Shown here: piece after piece, positions 10,580 to 23,727 of the stretch | Layout of the letters: every line of letters starts with the position of its first letter | Numbering within the stretch: the stretch's first letter is position 1 | Origin: Clostridium sp. | GTDB lineage: Bacteria; Bacillota; Clostridia; Clostridiales; Clostridiaceae | Assembly: GCF_022482905.1 (NCBI RefSeq) | Contig: NZ_JAKVOI010000001.1 | Span: 124,001 to 188,000 of the forward strand | Length of the DNA: 64,000 nucleotides | Reading direction: 5' to 3' | The notes under the pieces: model-generated | What the model was told of the DNA's origin: nothing | Seen by the model: the letters and a program-made list of their open reading frames with translations, nothing else | Databases searched by the model: none | Translations under genes and position numbers: made by a program

Positions 10580-11926
10580 ATGAATTATATGGAAGCGCTG
10601 AATTATATAGAGAGTACGGCCAGATTCGGAAGCAATCTCGGGTTGGAAAGGGTTGAAAAATTACTTGAATTGCTTGGAAATCCACAGGAGAGGATAAAGT
10701 GCATACATGTAGCAGGTACAAATGGCAAGGGCTCAATAACAGCAATGATCAGTAAAATATTGAGTACATCCGGTTATAGAGTTGGAATGTATACATCTCC
10801 ACATCTGGAAGTTTTTGAAGAGAGAATACAGATAAACGGAAACAACATATCCAGGGATGATCTTGCACTGTCAGTTACAGAAGTATCAAAAGCTGTTGAC
10901 AAGGTATTGGAACTTGGATATGACAATCCCACGGAATTTGAGATAGAGACCTGTGTCATGTTCCACTATTTTGACAGGAAAAAGGTTGATTTTGCCGTAG
11001 TGGAAGTCGGACTTGGCGGAAGACTGGATGCAACCAATGCAATACCTCCCTTTGATGTGGGAACCGGTGGAGGCACGATTTTGAGCGTAATTGCATCCAT
11101 AAGTTATGACCACATGAAGATTCTTGGAGATACTCTTGACAAGATAGCTTATGAAAAAGCGGGAATAATAAAAAAAGGTATTCCCGTAATTCTGTATCCC
11201 CAGAAAAAAATTGCAGAAAAAGTGATAGAGAACATATGCTTTGAAAAAAAATGTAGGCTTGTGAAAGTACCATGCAATTCTGTCAAACTGGTACAGAAGG
11301 GGAAAATAGACAAAAACAGCAGAAACTATTGTCAGGATCTGAATGCTCTTATGGCCGACGGGAAAGTGTACAGTATAAAATTATCACTGCTGGGTACTCA
11401 TCAGATACTGAATTGTGTTGTCGCTATATTTGCTGCAGAAGAACTTATGAGAATGGGTGTAAATATTACAATGGAAAAATTGGTTCTGGCACTGTCTGAA
11501 GTAAACTGGATAGGCAGACTTGAAGTGATGAACAACAAGCCTCTTGTGGTTATGGATGGCGCACACAATATAGACGGTATAGAAATTCTTAAAAAGAGTA
11601 TACAAACTTATTTTAAATATGAGAACATGGTCCTGATACTTGGAATATTGGCGGACAAACAGGTTGACGATATGGTGAGGGAAATAGTGCCTATGGCTAA
11701 AAATGTATTATGTGTCACTCCTGATAGTGACAGGGCGGAAAGTGCGGAAGAACTTAAAAAGGTTGTATTTAAATATAATAAAAATTGTGAAGCATTTGAA
11801 GATTATTATTCTGCCTATGTGAAAGCCATGTCCTGTGCAGGTGAAGATGACATAGTTGTCATAGCCGGTTCTCTTTATATGATAGGAGGCATGAGAAAAC
11901 AGATTAATACCAATAAAAAAATATAG
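10580..11926 (+). CDS. folC: Folylpolyglutamate/dihydrofolate synthase
   Basis: Adds glutamate to folates (and usually to dihydropteroate) in the cytoplasm. The Mur-ligase-type P-loop is GTNGKGS at residues 46-52, followed by the MYTSPHL element and the EVGLGGRLDATN motif; the C-terminal domain carries DGAHN. The 448-residue length is normal. It is probably cotranscribed with valS (16-base gap) and therefore under the same T-box. Confidence 0.95.
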   Translation: MNYMEALNYIESTARFGSNLGLERVEKLLELLGNPQERIKCIHVAGTNGKGSITAMISKILSTSGYRVGMYTSPHLEVFEERIQINGNNISRDDLALSVTEVSKAVDKVLELGYDNPTEFEIETCVMFHYFDRKKVDFAVVEVGLGGRLDATNAIPPFDVGTGGGTILSVIASISYDHMKILGDTLDKIAYEKAGIIKKGIPVILYPQKKIAEKVIENICFEKKCRLVKVPCNSVKLVQKGKIDKNSRNYCQDLNALMADGKVYSIKLSLLGTHQILNCVVAIFAAEELMRMGVNITMEKLVLALSEVNWIGRLEVMNNKPLVVMDGAHNIDGIEILKKSIQTYFKYENMVLILGILADKQVDDMVREIVPMAKNVLCVTPDSDRAESAEELKKVVFKYNKNCEAFEDYYSAYVKAMSCAGEDDIVVIAGSLYMIGGMRKQINTNKKI

Positions 11927-11957
11927 AAATGGCAAAAACATCAAAGGTGGCTTTATT

Positions 11958-13340
11958 ATGAATCTTTTTAGGAAAAAATCACTGGAACAATTGCAGTATA
12001 GTATTCAAAAAACAGATCTGAGTAAAAATTTGAAAGCGGCGGATATAGCAGCACTCGGCATTGGAGCAGTTGTAGGTGTGGGAATATTTGTTGCAACTGG
12101 AGAAGGAGCCCATATGGCAGGACCGGGAATAATATTGTCATTTATTCTTGCTGGAATAGTAGCTTGCTTGTGCGGTCTGTGTTATTGTGAACTCTCTACG
12201 ATGTTTCCGGTGGCAGGAAGTACATATTCATATGCATATATAGCTTTTGGTGAATTTATAGCTGTAATCGTGGGATGGTGTTTGACAGCGGAATATATTG
12301 TAGCGGCAAGTGCAGTAGCATCTGGATGGTCAGGAACTTTTAGGGGAATATTACAATCTACAGGTATAGTACTTCCACAGGTTATCTCTGCATCTCCAGC
12401 AAGTGGTGGAATCATAGATCTGCCTGCTGTTGTAATAATAATGCTTTTGACGGTACTGCTCTATACCGGAATGAAGGAGAGCTCAAAGGTAAATAATGTA
12501 ATTGTTGTGATAAAGATGTCTGTAATTTTACTTTTTGTATTTTTAGGTGCATCACATATAAAAATTTCTAATTATCATCCTTTTATTCCCAATGGGTGGC
12601 ACGGAGTTTTTACTGGAGCCAGTATTGTATTCTTTTCATTTCTAGGGTTTGATGCCATTTCCACTTCGGCTGAAGAAGCGGCTGACCCCAAAAAAGATGT
12701 ATCAAAGGGTATAATAATGTGTCTTATAGTGGTATGTATTCTTTATGTGTCGGTGGCAACCGTACTTACAGGAGTTGTTCCATACAGGGAAATTGTTTCT
12801 GACAATGCAGTACCTGAAGCTCTATTCAGACTGGGTATAAGGTGGGGATCTGCTCTTGTAGGCGTAGGTGCCATTTTGGGAATGATTTCAACTATGATAG
12901 CGGTTTTATATGGTCAAGTAAGAGTATTTATGGCCATGTCACGGGATGGATTGCTGCCCAAAATATTTTGCAAAATACACAGCAGACACAAGACTCCATA
13001 TGTGGCTACTGTAGTTGCAGGAATAATAGCTTCTATAATAGCAGGCTTCCTGCCCCTTAGAATAATAGTTGAATTTGTAAGTATCGGAACTTTGTTGAGC
13101 TTTATAGTTGTATCTGCAGGAGTAATTCATCTTAGAAAAACTATGCCTGATTTTGAAAGAAAATTTAAGTGCCCAGGAGTCCCGTTTACACCTATAATAA
13201 CCATAATATGCTGTATAGTATTTTTGGTATCAATGAGGGGTATAACATGGATGGGATTTGCAGTATGGTTGTCTGTAGGACTCATTATATATTTTATCTA
13301 CGGAAGAAAACACAGTGTACTGCAAAAAGAAGATAAATAG
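11958..13340 (+). CDS. Amino acid permease, APC superfamily (CAT-like)
   Basis: Polytopic membrane transporter of 460 residues with about twelve hydrophobic segments. The first segment carries the APC signature GIGAVVGVGIFV and is followed by GPGIILSF and the ELSTMFPVAGS turn, as in YfnA/CAT-type cationic or branched-chain amino acid carriers. The ATG follows AAAGGTGG and lies 31 bases after folC. A hairpin at 13368-13402 follows. The exact substrate and whether it works by symport or exchange cannot be told from the sequence. Confidence 0.9.
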   Translation: MNLFRKKSLEQLQYSIQKTDLSKNLKAADIAALGIGAVVGVGIFVATGEGAHMAGPGIILSFILAGIVACLCGLCYCELSTMFPVAGSTYSYAYIAFGEFIAVIVGWCLTAEYIVAASAVASGWSGTFRGILQSTGIVLPQVISASPASGGIIDLPAVVIIMLLTVLLYTGMKESSKVNNVIVVIKMSVILLFVFLGASHIKISNYHPFIPNGWHGVFTGASIVFFSFLGFDAISTSAEEAADPKKDVSKGIIMCLIVVCILYVSVATVLTGVVPYREIVSDNAVPEALFRLGIRWGSALVGVGAILGMISTMIAVLYGQVRVFMAMSRDGLLPKIFCKIHSRHKTPYVATVVAGIIASIIAGFLPLRIIVEFVSIGTLLSFIVVSAGVIHLRKTMPDFERKFKCPGVPFTPIITIICCIVFLVSMRGITWMGFAVWLSVGLIIYFIYGRKHSVLQKEDK

Positions 13341-13367
13341 CAATTTAAAAAAGGTAGAGTTATCTAT

Positions 13368-13402
13368 ATTGACAGGAACCAGCACTAGCGGTTCCTGTCA
13401 AT
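13368..13402 (+). terminator. Hairpin after the amino acid permease
   Basis: Perfect 13-bp stem (arms 13368-13380 and 13390-13402) with a 9-base loop. The tail is not strongly T-rich, so it may be a weak terminator or an mRNA 3' stabiliser. Confidence 0.55.
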
Positions 13403-13453
13403 GTTAAGTTGTGATTAATTTAGTTAATTTCTCCGAATTGTAGTGTAATCACT

Positions 13454-13490
13454 AATCTAATTTTGTATAATTGTAGTACATAATTAGATT
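13454..13490 (+). promoter_or_regulatory. Inverted repeat spanning a TATAAT box, possible operator
   Basis: AATCTAATT (13454-13462) and AATTAGATT (13482-13490) are perfect inverted arms. They flank a TATAAT at 13466-13471, 22 bases before the start codon at 13512. The region is AT-rich, so chance is possible. Confidence 0.3.
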
Positions 13491-13511
13491 GGAATTGGAG
13501 GATATGACAAT

Positions 13512-15116
13512 ATGGAAGTGATTGTTCTTAATGGCAGCCCTAAAGGAGAAAAAAGTAATACATTCAGGATAACTAGGGCTTTTTTGGAAGGACTCATGGA
13601 AAGCAGAGACTGTAATATACATATGTTCAATATTTGTGAAAAAACTATTGAACACTGCAGGGGATGTTTTTCCTGCTGGACTAAAACTCCAGGTAAATGC
13701 ATAATAAAGGACGATATGGAGGAACTTATAGAGAAGTATGTAGCATCAGATATTGTCATATGGAGTTTTCCACTTTACTATTTTGGAATGCCTTCAAAGG
13801 TCAAGGCATTTCTTGATCGAATGCTTCCTACGAATCTTCCATATATGAAAATAAACAATGATGGAACAAGCGGACATCCTTCCCGATATGATTTATCAAA
13901 TCAAAATTATATTCTCGTTTCCACCTGCGGCTTTTACAGTAGAAAAAACAATTATGATGCTCTTATCAGGCAGTTCGAAATCATGTTTGGAGATAAACTT
14001 TCAAAAATAATTTGTCCCGAAGGAGAATTATTCCGTGTTCCGCAGCTTGAGAGAAGAATTTCAGAATATCTTTCCCATGCAAAAAAAGCTGGAATAGAAT
14101 TTGGATGTAATGGTGTTATAAGTGGCAGCATACAAGATAAACTTGATGAATTGCTGTATCCTCCTGATGTATTTGTGGAAATGGCAGATGCCAGCTGGGA
14201 TATTTCCGAAAATTCTTCAGAAGGGAAATCAAGTAAGGACAAGTCATACAATTTTATGAAGCAAATGGCAGCAATATACAACCCCGGAAGTTTTGAAAGA
14301 GATGTTCTGCTTGATATATATTTCACAGATATTGACAAAACCTATCAGCTTCACCTGGGAAGGGAACGATGTACTGTGGATACAGGAACCTCTGTTTCAT
14401 ATACAACGAGAATTGAAACTACTTTCGAACTTTGGAGAAGAATTTCAGAAGGAAAGGTCAATGGAGCGGAGGCACTGATGAAAAAACAGTATAAAGTTCT
14501 GGGTGATTTCAGTACAATGCTTAAAATGGATAGTTACTTTGGAATAAAGAGACAAACTACTGAAGTAGAATTCCAAAGGTACAAAACAAACATGCTTATA
14601 CTTTTGCTCCAGTGGATAGTAATCTGGGTTGTACTGCCTATAGACAAGACCTGGGGAGGTACTGCGGGTATTGCTGTCTGTTCAATAATACCCCTTTTGT
14701 CATATAAGTTTAAACTTACGATTTATGATAAAATGAGTATTCCTCTAATCTGTTCATTGAGTATTTTGGGACTACTTGGAATTAGTTCTGCATTTCTAAT
14801 ATGTCTCTCATATTTAATGTTTGGCTTTATGTGGCTGCTTTCCTGCAGAAAGAAAATACCTCTTACTGCGTATTATTCAAGTAATGATTACAGTGGAATG
14901 GATGCCCTCGGTAATCCACTATTCTTGAAGACGAATAGAATTCTGACTGCGGCCTGGGGGGTACTTTATATTGTAATTGCTTTCTATACTTATTTTTTGA
15001 TGGGAAGTATTTTATCAAGCTATGTCGGTCTCATAAATTCAATTGCACCTGTTGTCATGGGAGTTTTTACAAAATGGTTTGCAGGCTGGTATCCTGCCAA
15101 AATTGCCAGAGGATAA
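13512..15116 (+). CDS. Flavodoxin-fold/SCP2-like/membrane fusion protein
   Basis: A 534-residue fusion. Residues 1 to about 200 have an NADPH-dependent FMN reductase/flavodoxin-like fold (opening VIVLNGSPKGEKSNT) with four cysteines at 49, 52, 55 and 63. This CX2CX2CX7C spacing matches the cluster motif of iron-sulfur flavoproteins. Residues about 255-350 resemble an SCP2 lipid-binding domain. The rest has about six hydrophobic helices. A plausible role is electron transfer to a membrane or lipid-soluble acceptor, which is inference. It appears monocistronic, preceded by an inverted repeat over its -10. The ATG follows GGAGG. Confidence 0.7.
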   Translation: MEVIVLNGSPKGEKSNTFRITRAFLEGLMESRDCNIHMFNICEKTIEHCRGCFSCWTKTPGKCIIKDDMEELIEKYVASDIVIWSFPLYYFGMPSKVKAFLDRMLPTNLPYMKINNDGTSGHPSRYDLSNQNYILVSTCGFYSRKNNYDALIRQFEIMFGDKLSKIICPEGELFRVPQLERRISEYLSHAKKAGIEFGCNGVISGSIQDKLDELLYPPDVFVEMADASWDISENSSEGKSSKDKSYNFMKQMAAIYNPGSFERDVLLDIYFTDIDKTYQLHLGRERCTVDTGTSVSYTTRIETTFELWRRISEGKVNGAEALMKKQYKVLGDFSTMLKMDSYFGIKRQTTEVEFQRYKTNMLILLLQWIVIWVVLPIDKTWGGTAGIAVCSIIPLLSYKFKLTIYDKMSIPLICSLSILGLLGISSAFLICLSYLMFGFMWLLSCRKKIPLTAYYSSNDYSGMDALGNPLFLKTNRILTAAWGVLYIVIAFYTYFLMGSILSSYVGLINSIAPVVMGVFTKWFAGWYPAKIARG

Positions 15117-15194
15117 TTTGTTTTTAATTGTAGTATGATAAGCAGAAAATGAGTAAAAAATTTTATTTTACTATATTTAGGAGGATGAAATCCT

Positions 15195-17303
15195 ATGCTG
15201 AAAAAGATGAACTTGAAAACAAAAATTAGTATTATGATTGGCGCACTGTTAATATTGATTTTTGCAGCAACATTTTTTCTAGTACTGACGAGGCTGTATA
15301 ATAGTAATATATTGCAAGCAAGGACTCTTTCAAAGGAAGTATCGAAATCTTACGCAAGTGAAATTGACAGACACTTTATAACTCTTGAGACAATAGCTGA
15401 CACATTAAAAAGTTCAATAGATAGTCAAATGAAAAATGGTATTACAAATAGGAATATTATTATTGATGTTCAGAAAGATATATTAAATAAATATCCTCAT
15501 ATTTATGGAGTAACAGTGGCTTTTGAGCCCAATGCTTTTGATGGCAAGGATGCATCTTATGCTGGAAAACCGGAATATGGGAAAAAGGGAATGTTTATAC
15601 CTTATGTAACGAGAGATAACGGTTCTTTTCATGTTGAACCGGCATATAATTCTGAAACGGACATGAACTGGTACAATAGGCCAAAAGAAAGTAAAAAGAC
15701 ATTTGTGACGGAGCCAACCGTATATAAGGTAAATGGCCAGGATATTTCTATGGCATCTTTGGTAGTACCTATTTTAGATGAAAATAAAAATTTTAGAGGT
15801 GTCATATCTATAGACTACAGCCTTGAAACATTTCAAGGTATTGTGGAGCAGATAAAACCTATGGGGGGATATGCACAACTTTTATCTAGAAATGGTAAAT
15901 ATGTAGCAAGCGGGGCTAACAAAAAATTGAGAATGACTGATGCAAAAAAAAGTGGCGGTGACTGGAATAATATTGCGAATCAAATTTCATTGGGAAAAAG
16001 TGTACAGGTTTTAGGAAAATCAATTTTAACTAATGAGGATGTTTTTAGAGTTGCATATCCGGTAAAGATAGATGACTATGATATAAATTGGAGTCTATGT
16101 GTGGATATTCCTGTAAAAAATGTTTTACAAGATTTCTATACTCAATTACGGTATATAATATTATTAGCTTTTATAGGACTTATTATTGTAATAGCAGTAA
16201 CGATATTGATAGTTTCTTATATTACCAAGGGACTTAAATATGCTGAAAGTCAATTGGATTTACTAGCACAAGGTGATTTAAGCAGGAAGATTGATGTTAA
16301 GTATTTGAAATCAGAAGATGAGATTGGAAAAATGATCAATTCAATGTGGAAAATGCATGAGTCAATTAAAAATATAATAAAGGGAGTAGAGAATGGGTCT
16401 CTAAGTGTGGAATCAACTATAAGCAGTGTTGAGAAAAATATTGGAAATCTAAATTCTAGAATTTCTGATATATCTGCAACCACCGAAGAGCTGTCGGCAG
16501 GAATGGAGGAGACAGCTTCATATTCCGAAGAAATGAATAATTCCGTATCTCAAGTCAAGAAAAATATTGATGGAATATCGGTAGAAATCGAAAATGGTTT
16601 AAGAACAGCGAGGGAAATTAACGAGAGGGCAATTCAACTAAAATCCTCGGCGATTCAGTCACAAAAAAGTGTTCACAATATGAGTGACAATATAAAAATA
16701 AAACTTCAAGTGGCAATTGAGAAATCTAGAGCTGTAGAGCAAATAGGATCATTGACAGAGGGAATATTGGAAATAACTTCTCAGACTAATTTGCTAGCGC
16801 TAAATGCAGCTATTGAGGCTGCAAGGGCAGGAGAAGCTGGAAAAGGGTTTGCCGTCGTTGCAGATGAAATTAGAAAACTTGCCGACTTGTCAAAAAGTAC
16901 TGTTATTGAAATCCAAAATATAATAAAAACTGTAACTGAGTCAGTTGATGCACTTAAAGGCAGTTCGAAAGATATGATCGAATTCGTTGAAACTCAGATT
17001 ATACCGGATTATGATAATTTGGTAAATACAGGTGAACAATATAGTAGAGATTCTTCTGTAGTTGAAAAATTGGTTTCAAATTTTAATGAAATATCTGAAG
17101 AGTTGCTTGTCTCAATTTCCGGTATAGTAAAATCTGTGGAGGAGGTAGCCGCAGCATCTGGAGAAGGGGCTAAAGGAACAACCAATATAGCTCAGATGAC
17201 ATCGGCCATAGTTGAATTAAGTGATAATGTGATGAATCAAGCAGTTCAGTCAAATTTGAATGTAGAAAAATTAAGAAAGATAATTTCAGCATTTAAATTA
17301 TAA
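15195..17303 (+). CDS. Methyl-accepting chemotaxis protein with dCache sensor
   Basis: Chemoreceptor of 702 residues. TM1 is about 14-34, followed by an extracellular double-Cache-like region of some 280 residues (WYNRPKES lies within it). TM2 is about 318-342, then a HAMP domain and the cytoplasmic signalling coiled coil with the invariant hairpin core [11 protein letters not shown]. Ligand binding outside controls CheA inside. The start follows AGGAGG. It is ended by a very strong hairpin, so it is probably a single-gene unit. Its presence indicates a motile organism; the ligand is unknown, though small organic acids or amino acids are common for dCache domains. Confidence 0.93.
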   Translation: MLKKMNLKTKISIMIGALLILIFAATFFLVLTRLYNSNILQARTLSKEVSKSYASEIDRHFITLETIADTLKSSIDSQMKNGITNRNIIIDVQKDILNKYPHIYGVTVAFEPNAFDGKDASYAGKPEYGKKGMFIPYVTRDNGSFHVEPAYNSETDMNWYNRPKESKKTFVTEPTVYKVNGQDISMASLVVPILDENKNFRGVISIDYSLETFQGIVEQIKPMGGYAQLLSRNGKYVASGANKKLRMTDAKKSGGDWNNIANQISLGKSVQVLGKSILTNEDVFRVAYPVKIDDYDINWSLCVDIPVKNVLQDFYTQLRYIILLAFIGLIIVIAVTILIVSYITKGLKYAESQLDLLAQGDLSRKIDVKYLKSEDEIGKMINSMWKMHESIKNIIKGVENGSLSVESTISSVEKNIGNLNSRISDISATTEELSAGMEETASYSEEMNNSVSQVKKNIDGISVEIENGLRTAREINERAIQLKSSAIQSQKSVHNMSDNIKIKLQVAIEKSRAVEQIGSLTEGILEITSQTNLLALNAAIEAARAGEAGKGFAVVADEIRKLADLSKSTVIEIQNIIKTVTESVDALKGSSKDMIEFVETQIIPDYDNLVNTGEQYSRDSSVVEKLVSNFNEISEELLVSISGIVKSVEEVAAASGEGAKGTTNIAQMTSAIVELSDNVMNQAVQSNLNVEKLRKIISAFKL

Positions 17304-17328
17304 AAAGTTGAAAAAACATAAAATAAAG

Positions 17329-17378
17329 AAAAGGAATGGCTGTCACACTAATTTTTTAGTGTGACAGCCATTCCTTTT
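17329..17378 (+). terminator. Strong bidirectional-type terminator after the chemoreceptor
   Basis: Perfect 22-bp stem (arms 17329-17350 and 17357-17378) with a 6-base loop and A-rich and T-rich flanks. It insulates the anf operon from upstream transcription. Confidence 0.92.
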
Positions 17379-17502
17379 ATACAAAACATAACTAAATGGA
17401 ATGTATAGATCTTTATGTAATCGTTAAATTTATAATATATTATTAAATTACTAAAAATAGATAGTTATTTTAACAATTTAACAAAAAAATATAAAAATAA
17501 TA

Positions 17503-17531
17503 TTGACAGTTAATAAAATCTCACATATAAT
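17503..17531 (+). promoter_or_regulatory. Consensus sigma-A promoter of the anf operon
   Basis: TTGACA (17503-17508), exactly 17 bp, TATAAT (17526-17531): a perfect match to the vegetative consensus. Transcription would begin near 17538, leaving a leader of about 105 bases before anfH. A strong core promoter for a costly system implies repression or activation by a bound factor. Candidate sites upstream of the -35 are GTTATTTTAAC (17464-17474) and two TTTAACA copies (within 17470-17486). Confidence 0.8.
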
Positions 17532-17559
17532 CATATAAAACAATACAAAAACATATTAA

Positions 17560-18471
<912 letters not shown>

Positions 18472-18485
18472 GTAAATATTATTAA

Positions 18486-20099
<1,614 letters not shown>

Positions 20100-20118
20100 T
20101 AAGTGGAGGTGACTGTTT

Positions 20119-20469
20119 GTGGAACAGGATATGAAAGACAAGGTAGAGCAGCTTACAAATTATATAATGAAAAATTGTCTCTGGCAATTCAATTCACGTG
20201 CATGGGACAGAGAAAATCAGAATGAAGGAATACTTACAAGAACCATGCAGATATTATGTGATGAACCAGTTGAAAAAGAGACACCGGCCGGGAGGTATTA
20301 CTGGGCTGAAGCTGTATATCTGGCAGGAGTTTATAAAAGCAGATATACGTGGATAAATGATATGAGCAAGGAAGAAATCAAGATACTAATGAAGGAACTC
20401 AAGGACAATATAGATTATTTGACTATTACAGGATCATTGAACGAAGAACTCAAGGATCCATTATATTAG
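20119..20469 (+). CDS. anfG: Fe-only nitrogenase delta chain
   Basis: Small subunit of 116 residues found only in alternative (V and Fe) nitrogenases, bound to the alpha subunit. It carries the family's WQFNSRAWDRENQN core followed by a PAGRYYWAEA motif. The start is a GTG at 20119 with GGAGG nine bases upstream; an ATG at 20131 is a less well placed alternative. It lies between anfD and anfK with gaps of under 20 bases, which fixes this operon as an alternative and not a Mo system. Confidence 0.96.
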   Translation: MEQDMKDKVEQLTNYIMKNCLWQFNSRAWDRENQNEGILTRTMQILCDEPVEKETPAGRYYWAEAVYLAGVYKSRYTWINDMSKEEIKILMKELKDNIDYLTITGSLNEELKDPLY

Positions 20470-21870
<1,401 letters not shown>

Positions 21871-21891
21871 ATATTATAAATATAATTTTAT

Positions 21892-21930
21892 ATTTTGCCA
21901 GGATCGGTAGGTTATCGATTCTGGCAAAAT
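21892..21930 (+). terminator. Stable hairpin between anfK and the downstream genes
   Basis: 15-bp stem with one G-T pair (arms 21892-21906 and 21916-21930) and a 9-base loop, but no T run. It is more likely a processing or mRNA-stability element, or a partial attenuator, that sets a step-down between anfHDGK and the downstream genes. Confidence 0.55.
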
Positions 21931-21951
21931 CATTAAAGGAGGGTTATTGAC

Positions 21952-22398
21952 ATGATAGGTAGCACAATACGTATAGAAATAGACCTGGAGTCGTTTGAAA
22001 AACATTATAAAGACGCAAAAGGATTTCACCGCAGAGCGGAACAGTTTCTAAATGAGGGCCAGAGCTCAAGTGTAATATTCAATGTAGCTTCTATTGCTCT
22101 TGAACGATATTTGATTGCGATATGTTATCTATATGGAGCACCCCCATGGAACAATACTTATGCTTCTCTTATGGATATTGTAGAAATAATTGTTGACTTT
22201 CCACAAGATTTAAATGATGAAATAAGATCTATAGGCAAGTTGTCTCAGCCATATCTTTGCTCTATGGAGCCATATCATGGAAAGTTTCCTGAAGCAGCTG
22301 ATGCAGATAGAATTCTTTCAATATGTGATAAAGTGAGCAGAACATTTGATCAATCAAGGATTTCAGCAATTAGATCAACAAAAAAGAAGGGAAAATGA
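21952..22398 (+). CDS. Small helical HEPN-like protein of the anf operon
   Basis: 148 residues, mostly helical by composition. The pattern (A-E-Q-F-L near 27, ALERYLIAICYLYG near 53-66, then a DIVE helix) resembles HEPN domains, but I see no Rx4-6H RNase motif, so nuclease activity is not supported. It has a strong AAGGAGGG site and follows anfK by 81 bases across a hairpin; the next gene starts two bases after its stop. It does not resemble AnfO or AnfR as I know them. The context suggests a role in alternative nitrogenase maturation, protection or control; the function is unknown. Confidence 0.6.
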   Translation: MIGSTIRIEIDLESFEKHYKDAKGFHRRAEQFLNEGQSSSVIFNVASIALERYLIAICYLYGAPPWNNTYASLMDIVEIIVDFPQDLNDEIRSIGKLSQPYLCSMEPYHGKFPEAADADRILSICDKVSRTFDQSRISAIRSTKKKGK

Positions 22399-22399
22399 T

Positions 22400-23128
22400 A
22401 TGAAAATTCACTATTTACAGCATGTGCCTTTTGAGGGCCCAGCAAATATTGTAAACTGGGCATATAAAAGAGGACATAAACTTACTGGTACCCATTTCTA
22501 CAATTATGAAACTGTCCCTGATATGAGTCAATTTGATTGTCTTATTATCATGGGTGGACCTATGAATATTTATGAAGAAAAAAAATATCCGTGGCTGAAA
22601 TATGAGAAAAAATTTATTAAAGAGGCTATTGATAATCATAAGACTGTATTGGGTATATGTCTTGGTGCACAACTTATTACTGATGTTCTCGGTGGTAAAG
22701 TAACTAAAAATCCGGAAGGAGAAATTGGATGGCTGCCTGTCAATTTCAACATAAAAGGAATCAATTCATCTCTTTTTAAGAGTTTTCCTGAAATGTTGTA
22801 TGTTTTCCAGTGGCATAATGATACGTTCAGTGCACTGGGAAATGGTGCCAGATGCATTGCATATAGTAAAGCCTGTAAAAATCAAGCTTTTATATATAGA
22901 GACAGAGTAATAGGTTTTCAGTTCCATATGGAAAGTACAAAAGACAGTATTTTTTCACTTATGGAGAATTGCAAGGATGAGATGAAAGAAGGCTCCTATG
23001 TACAGACTCCTCAAGAGATAGAAGCAAAAATGGACAATTTGAAGGCAGCGAATGAAATTATGAATGATTTTTTAGATAAGCTTGAATCCATTATTTTGAA
23101 AGGAGACAATTATATATGGAAAGAATAA
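22400..23128 (+). CDS. Class I glutamine amidotransferase-like protein
   Basis: Cytoplasmic protein of 242 residues with the GATase1 fold: GGPMNIYEE oxyanion region, nucleophile Cys87 in GICLGAQ and the His176-x-Glu178 pair in FQFHMES. The complete triad suggests that it hydrolyses glutamine, or acts on a gamma-glutamyl compound as in the stand-alone GMP-synthase-like members. The start is the ATG at 22400, two bases after the upstream stop and after AAGAAGGG; its end overlaps the next gene by 13 bases. Its place in the anf operon is notable because nitrogenase output enters metabolism through glutamine. The substrate is unknown. Confidence 0.85.
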   Translation: MKIHYLQHVPFEGPANIVNWAYKRGHKLTGTHFYNYETVPDMSQFDCLIIMGGPMNIYEEKKYPWLKYEKKFIKEAIDNHKTVLGICLGAQLITDVLGGKVTKNPEGEIGWLPVNFNIKGINSSLFKSFPEMLYVFQWHNDTFSALGNGARCIAYSKACKNQAFIYRDRVIGFQFHMESTKDSIFSLMENCKDEMKEGSYVQTPQEIEAKMDNLKAANEIMNDFLDKLESIILKGDNYIWKE

Positions 23129-23628
23129 GATATATCCAGAGAGTCTGTCATGACGAGGAAAAAATCCACAGATTTTTGGATGAACAAAAGGTTGGAATAC
23201 TTGGTATGTGTGACAAAAACAGTCCCTATGCCATACCCGTAAATTATATATATTGGAATAAAAAAATTTATATACATGGTATGGGAAGCGGTAAAAAAAA
23301 TAGTATACTTGAAGCAAATTCCAAAGTCTCCTTTACAATCTTTGAGGAATTTGGAACAGTGAAGGATCCTATACCCTGTAAATGTGATACTTCATATTTT
23401 AGTGTTGTTATTTTTGGAAAAGCTATTCTTGTAGAAGACCTTGATGAAAAGACAAAAGCTCTTACAAAATTTCTGGATAAATTTGTTCCGGGATTTTTTA
23501 ATAGTCCCCTTTCTACAAAATTTGTGAATAAATATCGTTCGTCACTGGACAATATGGCCGTTACTGTATATTGCATTTATCCTGATGATCTAACTGCTAA
23601 AGAAAACCCGGCAAACAACATTTATTAA
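23116..23628 (+). CDS. PPOX/Nim-like FMN-binding split-barrel protein
   Basis: 170-residue flavoprotein of the pyridoxamine 5'-phosphate oxidase-like family. It has the GILGMCD strand, then PYAIPVNYIYWNKKIYIHG and GKKNSIL, the order seen in NimA-type proteins. Such proteins bind FMN or haem and reduce small molecules. It overlaps the amidotransferase gene by 13 bases (ATG after AAAGGAG), so the two are translationally coupled. A redox or oxygen-protection task beside nitrogenase would be reasonable but is inference. Confidence 0.82.
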   Translation: MERIRYIQRVCHDEEKIHRFLDEQKVGILGMCDKNSPYAIPVNYIYWNKKIYIHGMGSGKKNSILEANSKVSFTIFEEFGTVKDPIPCKCDTSYFSVVIFGKAILVEDLDEKTKALTKFLDKFVPGFFNSPLSTKFVNKYRSSLDNMAVTVYCIYPDDLTAKENPANNIY

Positions 23629-23675
23629 TAGTTATGTTATTCATATACTGTTATTTTAAAGCATTATATTATATA

Positions 23676-23699
23676 ATAATGTTATTAGTTTAACATAAT
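23676..23699. promoter_or_regulatory. Palindromic candidate operator upstream of the HTH-PBP regulator
   Basis: ATAATGTTA (23676-23684) and TAACATAAT (23691-23699) form an inverted repeat with a perfect ATGTTA/TAACAT core and one mismatch, separated by 6 bp. A GTTATTTTAA motif at 23650-23659 and the TTTAACA within this palindrome both recur near the anfH promoter. Confidence 0.4.
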
Positions 23700-23727
23700 A
23701 AAAATAATTTACAGAAAGGAATTTAAT

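Noticed and set aside
21952-22398. Identification as AnfO or AnfR
   Set aside because: Length and motifs do not match those proteins as I know them; the helical pattern is closer to HEPN domains.
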